Source: Pseudomonas fluorescens (GTDB taxonomy: Bacteria > Pseudomonadota > Gammaproteobacteria > Pseudomonadales > Pseudomonadaceae). From it: a stretch of 64,000 nucleotides of DNA. The stretch is taken from contig NZ_VCNJ01000023.1 in NCBI RefSeq assembly GCF_005938625.1, positions 84,258 through 148,257 of the forward strand, in the 5' to 3' direction. The stretch's first letter is position 1; each line of letters begins with the position of its first letter. The position numbers and the translations under genes are program-made. The notes beneath the pieces are model-generated. The model searched no databases and was not told where the DNA came from. It saw nothing but the letters and a program-made list of their open reading frames with translations. Below, piece after piece: positions 23,362 to 32,568 of the stretch.

Positions 23362-25008
23362 ATGCAGACTTCCCTCGATGAATACGACTACATCGTGGTT
23401 GGCGCCGGCCCTGCCGGGTGCTTGCTGGCCAATCGACTGTCGGCGGATCCGCAGCAGCGCGTGCTGTTGCTCGAAGCCGGCGGGCGCGACAACTATGCGT
23501 GGATTCACATTCCTGTCGGTTACCTGTTCTGCATCGGTAACCCGCGCACCGACTGGTGCTTCAAGACCGAAGAACAACCAGGCCTCAACGGCCGCGCGCT
23601 GAGTTATCCGCGCGGCAAAGTGTTGGGCGGTTGTTCGTCCATCAACGGCATGATCTACATGCGTGGCCAGGCTAACGACTACGATGGCTGGGCGGCCGAG
23701 GACAATCCGGGCTGGGCGTGGAATGACGTGCTGCCGCTGTTCAAACAAAGCGAAAACCATTTTGCCGGTGCGGCTGAATTTCACGGCGCCAAGGGTGAAT
23801 GGCGGGTCGAACAACAGCGTCTGTCCTGGCCGATTCTGGATGCCTTTCGCAGTGCCGCCGAGCAGAGTGGCATCGCCAGCATTGATGACTTCAATCAGGG
23901 CGACAACGAGGGTTGCGGTTACTTCCAGGTCAATCAGAAAGCCGGGGTGCGCTGGAACGCGGCGAAGGCGTTTTTGAAACCGGTGCGTGACCGGACGAAT
24001 CTGACGGTACTGACCGGGGTTGAGGTGGATCGGGTGTTGCTGGAGGGCGGTCGCGCTTCAAAAGTCAGCGCGCGTCATGAAGGTCAGACCAAGCAATTCA
24101 AGGCGCGCAAAGAGATCGTCCTGTGCGCTGGCGCGGTTGGATCACCAAGCATTCTGCAGCGCTCCGGGATTGGTCCGCGGCCATTGCTCGAACGCTTGGG
24201 CATCGGTGTGATTCATGAGCTGCCGGGCGTCGGCGGCAACCTGCAGGATCACCTGCAACTGCGCCTGATCTACAAGCTGGAAAATGCCCGTACGCTGAAC
24301 CAGATCGCCGGCAGCGTGTGGGGCAAGATGGGCATGGGCCTGCGTTATTTGTATGACCGCAGCGGGCCGCTGTCGATGGCGCCGAGTCAGTTGGGCGCGT
24401 TTGCGCGTTCGGGGCCGGAGCAGACCTCGGCGAACCTGGAATATCACGTGCAACCTCTGTCGCTGGAGCGTTTTGGCGAGCCGCTGCACAGCTTCCCGGC
24501 GTTTACCGCTTCGGTGTGCGATCTGCGTCCGCAGAGTCGTGGTCGCATCGACATTCGTTCGGCGGATCCACAGGAAGCGCCGCTGATTCAGCCCAACTAT
24601 CTCAGTCATCCCGAGGATCTGCGCGTCGCGGCGGATGCGATTCGCCTGACCCGCCGCATCGTCAGCGCCCCTGCCCTGCGCGCGTTCAAACCGGTGGAGT
24701 ATCTGCCCGGCGCCAACCTGGAAAGTGAGGAAGAGTTACAAGAAGCAGCAGCGAAAATCGGCACGACAATTTTCCACCCGGCCGGCACCTGCCGCATGGG
24801 CAATGACGCTGAGGCGGTGGTCGACGCACAGCTGCGCGTACACGGCGTGCCAGGTTTACGCATCGCTGATGCGTCGATCATGCCGCGCATCACCTCGGGC
24901 AACACCTGTTCGCCTACGCTGATGATTGCCGAGAAGGCTGCACAACTGATCCTCAACCCCAACACCAGGAGCAGCACCCCGAAATTGGAGCTGGCCCAAA
25001 CCCTGTAG
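23362..25008 (+). CDS. GMC family FAD-dependent alcohol/choline dehydrogenase
   Basis: A 548-residue flavoprotein. The FAD-binding motif VVGAGPAGCLLANRL is at about residues 11-25; the GMC signature PRGKVLGGCSSINGMIYMRG lies near residue 85 and HPAGTCRMG near residue 475 carries the active-site histidine region. It should oxidise an alcohol to the aldehyde using FAD; the alcohol is unknown, so betA or alkJ would be a guess. AGGTCAGGGA precedes the ATG at 23362. It is divergent from a LysR gene and followed by an MHS transporter, which suggests an uptake-and-oxidation unit. The TAG stop lies inside a REP arm. Confidence 0.9.
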   Translation: MQTSLDEYDYIVVGAGPAGCLLANRLSADPQQRVLLLEAGGRDNYAWIHIPVGYLFCIGNPRTDWCFKTEEQPGLNGRALSYPRGKVLGGCSSINGMIYMRGQANDYDGWAAEDNPGWAWNDVLPLFKQSENHFAGAAEFHGAKGEWRVEQQRLSWPILDAFRSAAEQSGIASIDDFNQGDNEGCGYFQVNQKAGVRWNAAKAFLKPVRDRTNLTVLTGVEVDRVLLEGGRASKVSARHEGQTKQFKARKEIVLCAGAVGSPSILQRSGIGPRPLLERLGIGVIHELPGVGGNLQDHLQLRLIYKLENARTLNQIAGSVWGKMGMGLRYLYDRSGPLSMAPSQLGAFARSGPEQTSANLEYHVQPLSLERFGEPLHSFPAFTASVCDLRPQSRGRIDIRSADPQEAPLIQPNYLSHPEDLRVAADAIRLTRRIVSAPALRAFKPVEYLPGANLESEEELQEAAAKIGTTIFHPAGTCRMGNDAEAVVDAQLRVHGVPGLRIADASIMPRITSGNTCSPTLMIAEKAAQLILNPNTRSSTPKLELAQTL

Positions 25009-25094
25009 GAGCTGCCGAAGGCTGCGATCTTTTGACTTTGGATTTTCCAGATCAAAAGCAAGATCAAAAGATCGCAGCCTGCGGCAGCTCCTAC
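25005..25094. repeat. REP inverted pair, GATCGCAGCC family, overlapping a stop codon
   Basis: GTAGGAGCTGCCGAAGGCTG with the CGATCTTTT end (25005-25033) is mirrored at 25065-25094 in inverse. The left arm starts one base before the TAG that ends the GMC gene, so the repeat supplies the stop codon. Confidence 0.9.
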
Positions 25095-25178
25095 AAGGGG
25101 CCGCGTTTGATTCAAGGCATCACCCGGACACGCAACACCAGTGGAACAACAAAAACAATCACTGTGAGGGATACCGAT

Positions 25179-26801
25179 ATGTCAGAACACGTTCAGCCGC
25201 TGGACGCCGTGCGCGGCGCGGAGACCAGCCCGGATACACGCAAAGTCATCTTCGCCTCATCACTGGGGACGGTGTTCGAGTGGTATGACTTCTTCCTCTA
25301 CGGCGCCCTCGCGGCGGTGATCAGCAAGCAGTTTTTCGCCGGGGTCAACGACACCACGGCGTTCATCTTTGCGCTGATGGCCTTCGCCGCTGGCTTTATC
25401 GTGCGGCCGTTCGGGGCGCTGGTGTTCGGTCGGTTGGGGGACATGATCGGGCGCAAATACACCTTTCTCGCGACGATCATTCTGATGGGCGTGGCGACGT
25501 TCTGCGTCGGCCTGCTGCCGACCTACGCCAGCATCGGCATCGCCGCGCCGATCATTCTGGTGGTGCTGCGCATGCTTCAGGGCCTGGCGCTGGGCGGTGA
25601 ATACGGCGGCGCGGCCACCTATGTGGCGGAGCATGCGCCGATTGGCAAACGCGGCTTCCATACCAGTTGGATTCAGTCGACCGCGACCCTCGGCTTGCTG
25701 CTGTCGCTATTGGTGGTGCTCGGTTGCCGCTACTTCACTGGCGATCAGTTTGAAGTCTGGGGCTGGCGCATTCCGTTCCTGCTGTCGATCGTGCTGCTGG
25801 GCATTTCCACCTGGATCCGCCTGAGCCTGCACGAGTCGCCGGCGTACCTGAAAATGAAAGAGGAAGGCAAAACCTCGAAAGCGCCGATCCGCGAATCCTT
25901 CGGCAAATGGGAAAACCTCAAAGTCGTGCTGATCGCCCTGTTCAGCATCAACGCCGGGCAAGCGGTGACCTTCTACGCGGCGCAGTTCTACGTGCTGTTC
26001 TTCCTCACCCAGTTCCTGAAAATGGACCCGGCGGTGGCCAACACCTTGCTGATCATCAGCGTGGTGATCGGCGCACCGTTCTTCATCTTTTTCGGCTGGC
26101 TATCGGACAAGGTCGGGCGTAAACCGGTGCTGATGCTGGGCCTGTTACTGGCCACGGCGCTGTACTTCCCGATCTTCAAATCGCTGGCGCACTATGCGAA
26201 CCCGGCGATCGATCAGGCCAGCCGTCAGGCGCCGATCACCGTGCTGGCAGATCCGGCGACCTGCACCTTCCAGTTCGACCCAGTGGGCAAAGCCAAATTC
26301 GACAGCCCGTGCGACAAGGTCAAAACCTTCCTGGTCAAGCAAGGCCTGCCCTACTCCAGCGCCGCCGCCCCGGCTGGCAGCGCCGTGCAAGTGAGCGTCG
26401 GCGACGTCAAACTCGATGGCTTCGATGAAGCCGCCCTGCGTGGCGCGATCACTCTGGCCGGCTACCCGCAACAGGCCGATCTGCAGCAAATCAACAAACC
26501 GATGATCGTTGCCCTGATCGTGGCGCTGATCATCATCTCGGCCATGTGCTACGGCCCGTTGGCGGCGCTGATGGTCGAACTGTTCCCGACGCGCATTCGC
26601 TACACCTCGATGTCGCTGCCGTACCACATCGGCAACGGCTGGTTTGGCGGGTTCCTGCCGACGGTGTCGTTTGCGCTGGTGGTGTACACCGGGGACATCT
26701 TTTATGGGCTGTGGTATCCGGTGCTGATTACCGGGGTGAGCCTGGTGGTGGGGATGATCTGTTTGCGTGAGACGAAGAATATCGATCTCGACAAGAACTG
26801 A
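25179..26801 (+). CDS. MFS transporter, metabolite:H+ symporter (MHS) family
   Basis: A 540-residue transporter with 12 expected membrane segments. MHS-type features are GTVFEWYDFFLYG at about residues 30-42, RPFGALVFGRLGDMIGRKYT and LQGLALGGEYGGAATYVAEH. An insertion of about 100 polar residues with two cysteines (around residues 335-440, SRQAPITVLADPATCTFQFD onward) lies between late segments. It should import a small carboxylate or quaternary amine with protons; the substrate is unknown. GTGAGGG lies upstream of the ATG. It follows the GMC gene after a REP element and ends with a clear terminator, so LysR, oxidoreductase and transporter probably serve one substrate. Confidence 0.9.
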   Translation: MSEHVQPLDAVRGAETSPDTRKVIFASSLGTVFEWYDFFLYGALAAVISKQFFAGVNDTTAFIFALMAFAAGFIVRPFGALVFGRLGDMIGRKYTFLATIILMGVATFCVGLLPTYASIGIAAPIILVVLRMLQGLALGGEYGGAATYVAEHAPIGKRGFHTSWIQSTATLGLLLSLLVVLGCRYFTGDQFEVWGWRIPFLLSIVLLGISTWIRLSLHESPAYLKMKEEGKTSKAPIRESFGKWENLKVVLIALFSINAGQAVTFYAAQFYVLFFLTQFLKMDPAVANTLLIISVVIGAPFFIFFGWLSDKVGRKPVLMLGLLLATALYFPIFKSLAHYANPAIDQASRQAPITVLADPATCTFQFDPVGKAKFDSPCDKVKTFLVKQGLPYSSAAAPAGSAVQVSVGDVKLDGFDEAALRGAITLAGYPQQADLQQINKPMIVALIVALIIISAMCYGPLAALMVELFPTRIRYTSMSLPYHIGNGWFGGFLPTVSFALVVYTGDIFYGLWYPVLITGVSLVVGMICLRETKNIDLDKN

Positions 26802-26810
26802 TGCGTTAAC

Positions 26811-26845
26811 AAAGCCGCTTCAGGCTGGCCCTGAAGCGGCTTTTT
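26811..26845 (+). terminator. Rho-independent terminator of the transporter gene
   Basis: AAAGCCGCTTCAGG and CCTGAAGCGGCTTTTT form a perfect stem of about 14 pairs across CTGG, followed by a T run. It lies nine bases after the transporter stop. Confidence 0.92.
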
Positions 26846-26955
26846 GCCGCCTGGAATTTGCCTCTGCTGAAGTAATGGCGTATCAGTGGCCATCCATTGC
26901 AGGCATCAAGCCTCCAATTCATTAACGTCGTCAAATGACAAGGATCATCATCTCG

Positions 26956-27564
26956 ATGAACGATCAATATGTATGCATTACCTGCCCGACCCTGCAGCCG
27001 CTCGAACCGGTTTTAAAAAGCTGGATAGCCTGCACCCTACGCTACATTGACGTCTGGGATGGCGATGATCTGCCTTACTGGTACAACGAGCAGGCGAACG
27101 TCAGCATTCTCGCTGGCGCTGCCTGGAAAGCCGACTGGACAGCCATCGAGGAATACCAGATCAGCAAAATCGCGACAGAGGCAAGTGAGCAGGCAGCCTC
27201 GATCGGTCGCAATGATTTGTACATTGCCAATGAGCAGGTTGGGTTTTGCATAGAAGCAAAAGTGGCTTACGTAGATATCAACGGACAGGAAAAAGCCAAA
27301 AATCATATCGCTGCCAGACGTGATCAAGCGAAAGGCGACGCAAAGCGAGTCGATTACCACGATCCGCGTTTGGGCGCGGTGTTCGTTGCACCTTATTCGG
27401 TAAGTGCAGAGGCCAGTGACGAACAGATCGAAGCCTTTCAGCAAGAGTTGCTCAAGTTGGACTTTCAGGCTTTGGCATGGGTGACACCTTCACAAGCCCA
27501 AAAAACCCGTAGCCACGACAATCGCTACTACCCGATGGTCGCTCTGTTGCTGATGACGGTTTGA
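26956..27564 (+). CDS. Hypothetical protein
   Basis: A 202-residue soluble protein. Seen features are EQVGFCIEAKVAYVDINGQE near the middle, followed by a basic helix (RRDQAKGDAKRV), and a hydrophobic C-terminus YYPMVALLLMTV. An EAK string after a hydrophobic strand is found in PD-(D/E)xK nucleases, but no upstream acidic motif is clear, so that reading is weak. The ATG at 26956 has AAGGA eleven bases before it; an ATG seven codons earlier lacks one. It stands alone behind a terminator. I do not recognise the family. Confidence 0.6.
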   Translation: MNDQYVCITCPTLQPLEPVLKSWIACTLRYIDVWDGDDLPYWYNEQANVSILAGAAWKADWTAIEEYQISKIATEASEQAASIGRNDLYIANEQVGFCIEAKVAYVDINGQEKAKNHIAARRDQAKGDAKRVDYHDPRLGAVFVAPYSVSAEASDEQIEAFQQELLKLDFQALAWVTPSQAQKTRSHDNRYYPMVALLLMTV

Positions 27565-27601
27565 ACTGAATGTGCGGCCCTCCACTGAGGGCCTGTACCA
27601 C

Positions 27602-27967
27602 TCACTCCGCCTTGATCACCTCAAACTTCACCTGATCCGGATAAAACGCCACGTAATCACGGATCGGTGCCACTGACACTTTCGGATTTTCGTAAGTCCA
27701 CACTGCGTTCGCCCCCTCATGTCCCGGCACCTGCAAGCTGAAGTAATTGGCGTCGCCCTTGTACGGGCAATAACTGGTGTGATCGGTGCGGGCGAAATAC
27801 TTTTCGTCGATGTCTTCGCGAGGGATGTAATAGACGGGCGGGTAATTGGCTTCGTTGAGGATCAGTACGTGGGAGGACGCGGCGACCTGGATGCCGTGGA
27901 ATTTAACTATCAGGCAGCCGGGAAGTTGTTCGAGGGCAATGACGGGACTGGGGCCGGAGGATTTCAT
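27602..27967 (-). CDS. DUF427 family protein
   Basis: A 121-residue soluble protein covering the DUF427 domain. The family marks are ILNEANYPPVYYIPREDIDE at about residues 36-55, HTSYCPYKGDANYFSL at 63-78 and AVWTYENP near residue 88, followed by YVAFYPDQV. The fold is a small beta tent of unknown function, common in bacteria. GGAGAACCCC lies before the ATG. The gene is convergent with the 202-residue gene and is followed upstream by a repeat element. Confidence 0.9.
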   Translation of the reverse strand: MKSSGPSPVIALEQLPGCLIVKFHGIQVAASSHVLILNEANYPPVYYIPREDIDEKYFARTDHTSYCPYKGDANYFSLQVPGHEGANAVWTYENPKVSVAPIRDYVAFYPDQVKFEVIKAE

Positions 27968-28066
27968 GGGGTTCTCCTGAATACGGCGAAGAGACCGGTT
28001 CAGGTATAGCGCATTGGTTCTGGTTGGGGTGGTTTTATAGCCGAACGGCCAATCAACTTCAAAAGC

Positions 28067-28373
28067 CCCTCACCCTAGCCCTCTCCCGGAGGGAGAGGGA
28101 GCCTACGGTGGTGTCTTTCGTTCTACATCGACCTGAAAGTCCTGCTTCGATTTTGGATTCGGCAAAGCGCTATCAGGTCGATGTACTTCTGTAGCATCCC
28201 CAATCGGTCCCGTCTACCTCTGGGAGAGGGAACCAATTGGGGGATATTGGCGAGATTCACCGACTTGAACGATTGGCTCTGAATCCATAATCGACTCGAC
28301 TTTTCAGGTCGATGGATTTCGCCAGACAACCCGGTCAGTCCCCTCTCCCTCGGGGAGAGGGTTAGGGTGAGGG
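28067..28373. repeat. MITE-like element with CCCTCACCCTAGCCCTCTCCC ends
   Basis: The 21-base ends (28067-28087 and 28353-28373) are inverted copies with one mismatch. Inside, ACATCGACCTGA (about 28124-28135) and TCAGGTCGATGT (about 28171-28182) form a second inverted pair. A relative with the same ends is at 33502-33769. No open frame inside is supported, so it looks non-autonomous. It fills the gap between the DUF427 and serralysin genes. Confidence 0.8.
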
Positions 28374-28387
28374 CCGCTATTCAGGCA

Positions 28388-29794
28388 TCACGCAACGATA
28401 TCAGTCGCCACCGCTTGCCCCACCACACCCACGGCAAAGTCCACCGCCCCCTGCCCCGTCAGGTCAACCATCAGGCTGGTCTGATTGGTCTGCGCGAAGT
28501 AAGTCAGGATCGCATCGCCCGCATGCCCGGTGAAGCCGCTGACAAAGTTCAGCGACGCCGCGCCCGTGGCGAAACCGGCGATCCCCGACAGATCGATCTT
28601 GTCCAGGCCGCTGGTGAAATCCATGATCCAGTCCGGCGCGGTCATGGTCGAATCACTGGCAGCACCGAACACGAAAGTGTCTGCACCTGCACCGCCCCAC
28701 AAAGTATCGCCACCGCCACCACCGTAGAGGATGTCATTACCGGCCCCGCCGGCCAGTTCATTGGCAACGGCGTTGCCGATCAACAGGTCATCGCCTGAAC
28801 CGCCGATGGCGTTTTCCACGGTCACGCCATAAGCGATGGACACGTTACCGACCAGACCACCAACATCGGAGAACGAGCCTTCATTGAGGTTAATCTTCTG
28901 GTTCTGGCTGAAGCCGGAGAAATCTAGGGTGTCATTACCGCCGCCATCCCACACCGAGAACACCACTTTCGACGACGCCGAAGAAGCGCTGTAGAAATCG
29001 CGCTCGGCATTGGAGTTGAAACCGTAGGTGGTGTCATCGGCGCGGGTCGCGTAGTTGGCGCCATACAGCTTTTGCACCGCGACGATATCGTCCAGCAACG
29101 GTGCTGAGGCGTACGCGCCGCTGCCGTCTTTGCTGAAGTTCTGATCGGTGTTGGCTTCGCTCCAGTAGCTCATCAGGCTATAGCCGCGAGTGTCTTCGGC
29201 GTACTTGGCGTCGTTGTAGGTCGGGTTGCCATTACCAGCGTTGTACGCGCCCGGGTGCGACAAGCCGAGCGTATGACCGATCTCATGGGTCAGGGTCTGG
29301 CGCCCGTAGTTGTTGGTGTCCGGGGTTTTGTTGACCTGATATTGATCATTGATCAAGTACCACGACTGGCCGTCATAGCTGCCGCCGCTCGGCAGGTAAG
29401 CGAACGCAGCGCCACCGGTGCTGACATCGTAGTTACCGAAGGTCATGTGGCCATCGCCGCCCTTGCCTTCAGTGAAGGTGACGTTGGCGACATCAGCCCA
29501 GGATTGCATGGCCAGCACGGCCTGGGCCTTTTGCTGGGCGCTGAACTCGCTGAAGTTGCCCAGTTTGACGTTGTAGTTCGCCGGTTTCTCGGTCAGGAAG
29601 GTGTAACTGAGGTCGATCTTGCCGTCAGCGTTCTTGTCGCCCCACGACAGGCCTTTGCGCAGGATTTCGTCAGCGGCCTGGTCGGCGGTGAATGAGGGTT
29701 TGCCGTTGACCAGCCCGACGCCACGGTCATACAGGTTGCTGAAGGTATCGATTTCGTCGAAGGCGCTGCTGGTTTTCGATTTGGCTTGAGCCAT
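28388..29794 (-). CDS. Serralysin-type secreted zinc metalloprotease (orphan)
   Basis: A 468-residue member of the AprA/serralysin family. The zinc site HEIGHTLGLSH spans residues 170-180 and the Met-turn SLMSYWSE 206-213. Calcium-binding RTX repeats follow at about 335-375 (GGSGDDLLIGNAVANELAGG, GAGNDILYGGGGGDTLWGG). The C-terminal region is the type I secretion signal domain. There is a propeptide but no Sec signal, as in the family. It should degrade proteins outside the cell. The usual partners, an inhibitor and the aprDEF exporter, are not beside it; topoisomerase III is the next gene. It probably borrows an exporter coded elsewhere. All catalytic residues are intact. Confidence 0.92.
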   Translation of the reverse strand: MAQAKSKTSSAFDEIDTFSNLYDRGVGLVNGKPSFTADQAADEILRKGLSWGDKNADGKIDLSYTFLTEKPANYNVKLGNFSEFSAQQKAQAVLAMQSWADVANVTFTEGKGGDGHMTFGNYDVSTGGAAFAYLPSGGSYDGQSWYLINDQYQVNKTPDTNNYGRQTLTHEIGHTLGLSHPGAYNAGNGNPTYNDAKYAEDTRGYSLMSYWSEANTDQNFSKDGSGAYASAPLLDDIVAVQKLYGANYATRADDTTYGFNSNAERDFYSASSASSKVVFSVWDGGGNDTLDFSGFSQNQKINLNEGSFSDVGGLVGNVSIAYGVTVENAIGGSGDDLLIGNAVANELAGGAGNDILYGGGGGDTLWGGAGADTFVFGAASDSTMTAPDWIMDFTSGLDKIDLSGIAGFATGAASLNFVSGFTGHAGDAILTYFAQTNQTSLMVDLTGQGAVDFAVGVVGQAVATDIVA

Positions 29795-30072
29795 GATGGA
29801 CTTCCTTGTTTCTGAGTAGTCAGTGTCGACAGACCACGGCGATCTTCTGGCGAGATCGTCCTGTCACTCGCGTGTTTTGAATCGGCGAAAAACCTGACAC
29901 ACGCGCCAACCGGGCGCCAATCAATTTCTCGATAGCCCTGCCCGCGTCCCTGTATTGCCCGTCACCCGCTGCAATGCTTTTTATCTGTATATCCATACAG
30001 ATAAAAGTTGCCCCTGACGCCAAGTCCGGCCATTCTGTGCACCTGTTCCGACCTTGATCGACGATGGTGGTT

Positions 30073-32016
30073 ATGCGGCTGTACCTCTGTGAAAAACCCT
30101 CCCAGGCCAAAGATATTGCGGCCGTGCTCGGCGCCAGGCGTCGCGGCGACGGCTGCTGGCTGGGAACGGACGTCACGGTGACCTGGTGCATTGGCCATTT
30201 GCTCGAAACCGCCCCGCCGGATGCCTATGACGCCCGCTACAAGCGCTGGGTGCTGGCCGATCTGCCGATCATCCCGGACAAGTGGAAAATGACCGTCAAG
30301 CCGCGTACTGCAAGCCAGTACAAAGCGGTCAAACGCCTGCTCGGCGAGGCCAGCGAGCTGATCATCGCCACCGACGCCGACCGTGAGGGCGAAATGATCG
30401 CCCGGGAACTGGTTGAGCACTGTCGTTATCGCGGGCCGATCCGCCGCTTGTGGCTGTCGGCGCTGGACGAAGCTTCGATCCGCAAAGCCCTTGCCGCACT
30501 GAAACCGGGTGCCGAGACGTTCAGCCTGTATCACTCGGCGCTGGGCCGCTCGCGGGCGGACTGGCTGATCGGCATGAACATGAGCCGGCTGTTCACACTG
30601 CTCGGGCGACAATCGGGTTATCAAGGTGTGTTGCCGGTAGGCCGGGTTCAGACGCCGACCTTGCGGCTGGTGGTCGATCGCGACCGCAGCATCGCCGATT
30701 TCGTGCCGGTGCCGTTCTGGGCGATCGATGTCGATCTGCTGCACAACGGCATCCCGTTTACCGCGCAGTGGCGTGCGCCGTCGGATGCCTGTGACGATCA
30801 GGATCGCTGCCTGAATCAGGCGTTGGCCCAGCAAGCAGCGGCCGCCATCAACGGCGCTGCCAGTGCCCGGGTGGTCAAGCTGAAAACCGAGCGCATGCGT
30901 GAAGTGGCGCCCCTGCCCTTCGATCTCGGCACCTTGCAGGAAGTCTGCTCGAAGAAACTTGGCCTCGGCGCGCAGGAAACCCTCGACATTGCCCAAGCGC
31001 TCTATGAAACCTACAAGGTCATCACTTACCCGCGCAGTGATTGCGGCTACTTGCCGCTGAGCCAGCACAGCGAGGCACCGGGGATTCTTGCGGCATTGCG
31101 GCAGGCAGATCCGGGCCTTGAAGCGCTCAACGGTTTTCTGGAGCCGCAACGTAAATCCAGAGCCTGGAACGACGCCAAGGTCAGCGCTCACCACGGCATT
31201 ATCCCTACCGCTGCTGCGAAGAATCTTGAACGCCTGAGCGGCAAGCATCGCTCGGTGTACACGCTGATCCGTGCACGCTATCTGGCGCAGTTTCTGCCCA
31301 ATCACGAATACGATCGCACCCAAGCCGATTTCGATTGCGCCGGTGAGGCGTTGCGCACGGTCGGCAAGCAGATCATTGAACCGGGCTGGAAACGCGCATT
31401 GCCCGAGGCTCTGGCGCCGGCCAAGGGCCGCGAGGCACCTGCGCCACAAACCTTGCCGGTCCTGAGCCAAGGTGTCGAATGCGCCATCGCGTCGGTGAAA
31501 CTCAAGGACCTGTGGACGCAACCGCCCAAGCCCTACACCGAAGGTGACCTGATCAAGGCGATGAAGAACGTCGCCAAACTGGTCGAGGATCCGCTGCTCA
31601 AACAGAAACTCAAGGACACCACCGGTATCGGCACCGAAGCCACCCGCGCGTCGATCATTCAGGGTTTGATTGACCGTGGCTATCTGGTAAAAAACGGCAA
31701 GGCCCTCGCCGCCACCCCGGCCGCGTTCAGCCTGATCGATGCGGTGCCGCGCGCGATTGCCGACCCCGGCACCACGGCGATCTGGGAGCAGGCACTGGAC
31801 ATGGTGCAAAGTGGCGAAATGAGCCTGGAAGAATTCGTCACCAAACAAGCGGCGTGGATGAGCAAACAGGTGACGCGCTGCTCCAGCCTCAGCCTGACCA
31901 TCAGCGGCCCGCCCCCTGCCGGCAAAGCCTCGGCACCGTGGAAAAAGAAACGCAAATCGACCCGCAACAAATCCGCAGGCACCACCAAACGCACGGCGAA
32001 ACCGGCGAGCAAATAA
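30073..32016 (+). CDS. topB: DNA topoisomerase III
   Basis: A 647-residue type IA topoisomerase. The Toprim domain starts at once with MRLYLCEKPSQAKDIA and contains IATDADREGEMIA near residue 100. The catalytic tyrosine is Y319 in VITYPRSDCGYLP. GYQGVLPVGRVQTPTL and TGIGTEATRASIIQGLI are further family motifs. The C-terminal tail is short and very basic (KKKRKSTRNKS), suited to DNA contact. It breaks and rejoins one strand, resolving replication or recombination intermediates in the cytoplasm. The ATG three codons into the open frame (30073) matches the family start. The gene stands alone. Confidence 0.93.
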   Translation: MRLYLCEKPSQAKDIAAVLGARRRGDGCWLGTDVTVTWCIGHLLETAPPDAYDARYKRWVLADLPIIPDKWKMTVKPRTASQYKAVKRLLGEASELIIATDADREGEMIARELVEHCRYRGPIRRLWLSALDEASIRKALAALKPGAETFSLYHSALGRSRADWLIGMNMSRLFTLLGRQSGYQGVLPVGRVQTPTLRLVVDRDRSIADFVPVPFWAIDVDLLHNGIPFTAQWRAPSDACDDQDRCLNQALAQQAAAAINGAASARVVKLKTERMREVAPLPFDLGTLQEVCSKKLGLGAQETLDIAQALYETYKVITYPRSDCGYLPLSQHSEAPGILAALRQADPGLEALNGFLEPQRKSRAWNDAKVSAHHGIIPTAAAKNLERLSGKHRSVYTLIRARYLAQFLPNHEYDRTQADFDCAGEALRTVGKQIIEPGWKRALPEALAPAKGREAPAPQTLPVLSQGVECAIASVKLKDLWTQPPKPYTEGDLIKAMKNVAKLVEDPLLKQKLKDTTGIGTEATRASIIQGLIDRGYLVKNGKALAATPAAFSLIDAVPRAIADPGTTAIWEQALDMVQSGEMSLEEFVTKQAAWMSKQVTRCSSLSLTISGPPPAGKASAPWKKKRKSTRNKSAGTTKRTAKPASK

Positions 32017-32064
32017 AACCCGCTAGTGTTTCTGCAAGGCTCATCACTTTCAGGATCCCGGCGC

Positions 32065-32568
32065 ATGGCCAATATCGAACTGCACCCTGCTCAGCGCGAT
32101 GAGCTGGAGATCATCGAAAACCTCATGCAGTTCTACATGTACGACTTCAGCGAATGGCTGCCGCTGAAGCTCGCTGATCATGGTTTCTTCTCCATCCAGC
32201 CAAAAATCGACTACTGGCGCCATCCGGCCACCCGACCGTTCCTGATTCGCGTCGACGGCGAACTGGCCGGGTTTGTGACCGTCGATGACGAAACCCATGT
32301 CGCCGGTACCGAACACAACATTGGCTATTTCTTCATCACCCGCCGCTTTCGTGGCCAAGGCGTCGCGCAGTTTGTCGTCTCTGCCCTCTTGAACCAGATC
32401 CCCGGTCAATGGCAGATTTTCCACATCGACGCCAACCTGCCGGCCCAGCGCTTCTGGGCCAGACTGATTCCGTTATTGAGCGACGGCCACTTCACCCTGG
32501 AGCAGCGCAAAGTAGACGGTTATCCATGCACCTTCTATGTGCTGCGCACGCCTTTTTCCGTTGCCTGA
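32065..32568 (+). CDS. GNAT family acetyltransferase
   Basis: A 167-residue protein. The GNAT core is seen in FLIRVDGELAGFVTVDDETH, then YFFITRRFRGQGVAQFVVSA at about residues 93-112, the acetyl-CoA loop (RxxGxG/A), and a final WQIFHIDANLPAQRFWARLI. The N-terminal helix carries LMQFYMYDFSEW, typical of a subgroup often annotated as predicted acetyltransferases. The substrate is unknown. AGGATCCCGGCGC precedes the ATG at 32065. It follows topB after 48 bases and may be read from the same transcript. Confidence 0.87.
   Translation: MANIELHPAQRDELEIIENLMQFYMYDFSEWLPLKLADHGFFSIQPKIDYWRHPATRPFLIRVDGELAGFVTVDDETHVAGTEHNIGYFFITRRFRGQGVAQFVVSALLNQIPGQWQIFHIDANLPAQRFWARLIPLLSDGHFTLEQRKVDGYPCTFYVLRTPFSVA

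Noticed and set aside
26956..27564. EAK motif read as a PD-(D/E)xK nuclease
   Set aside because: Only the EAK string is present; no convincing upstream acidic residue in a matching strand pattern, so function is left open.
28067..28373. Considered as a CRISPR or transposase gene remnant
   Set aside because: There are no regularly spaced direct repeats with unique spacers and no transposase motif; the inverted ends fit a non-autonomous palindromic element.
29962..31848. A 628-codon minus-strand frame opposite topB
   Set aside because: Antisense shadow with no recognisable motif; topB has all catalytic residues in the plus frame.
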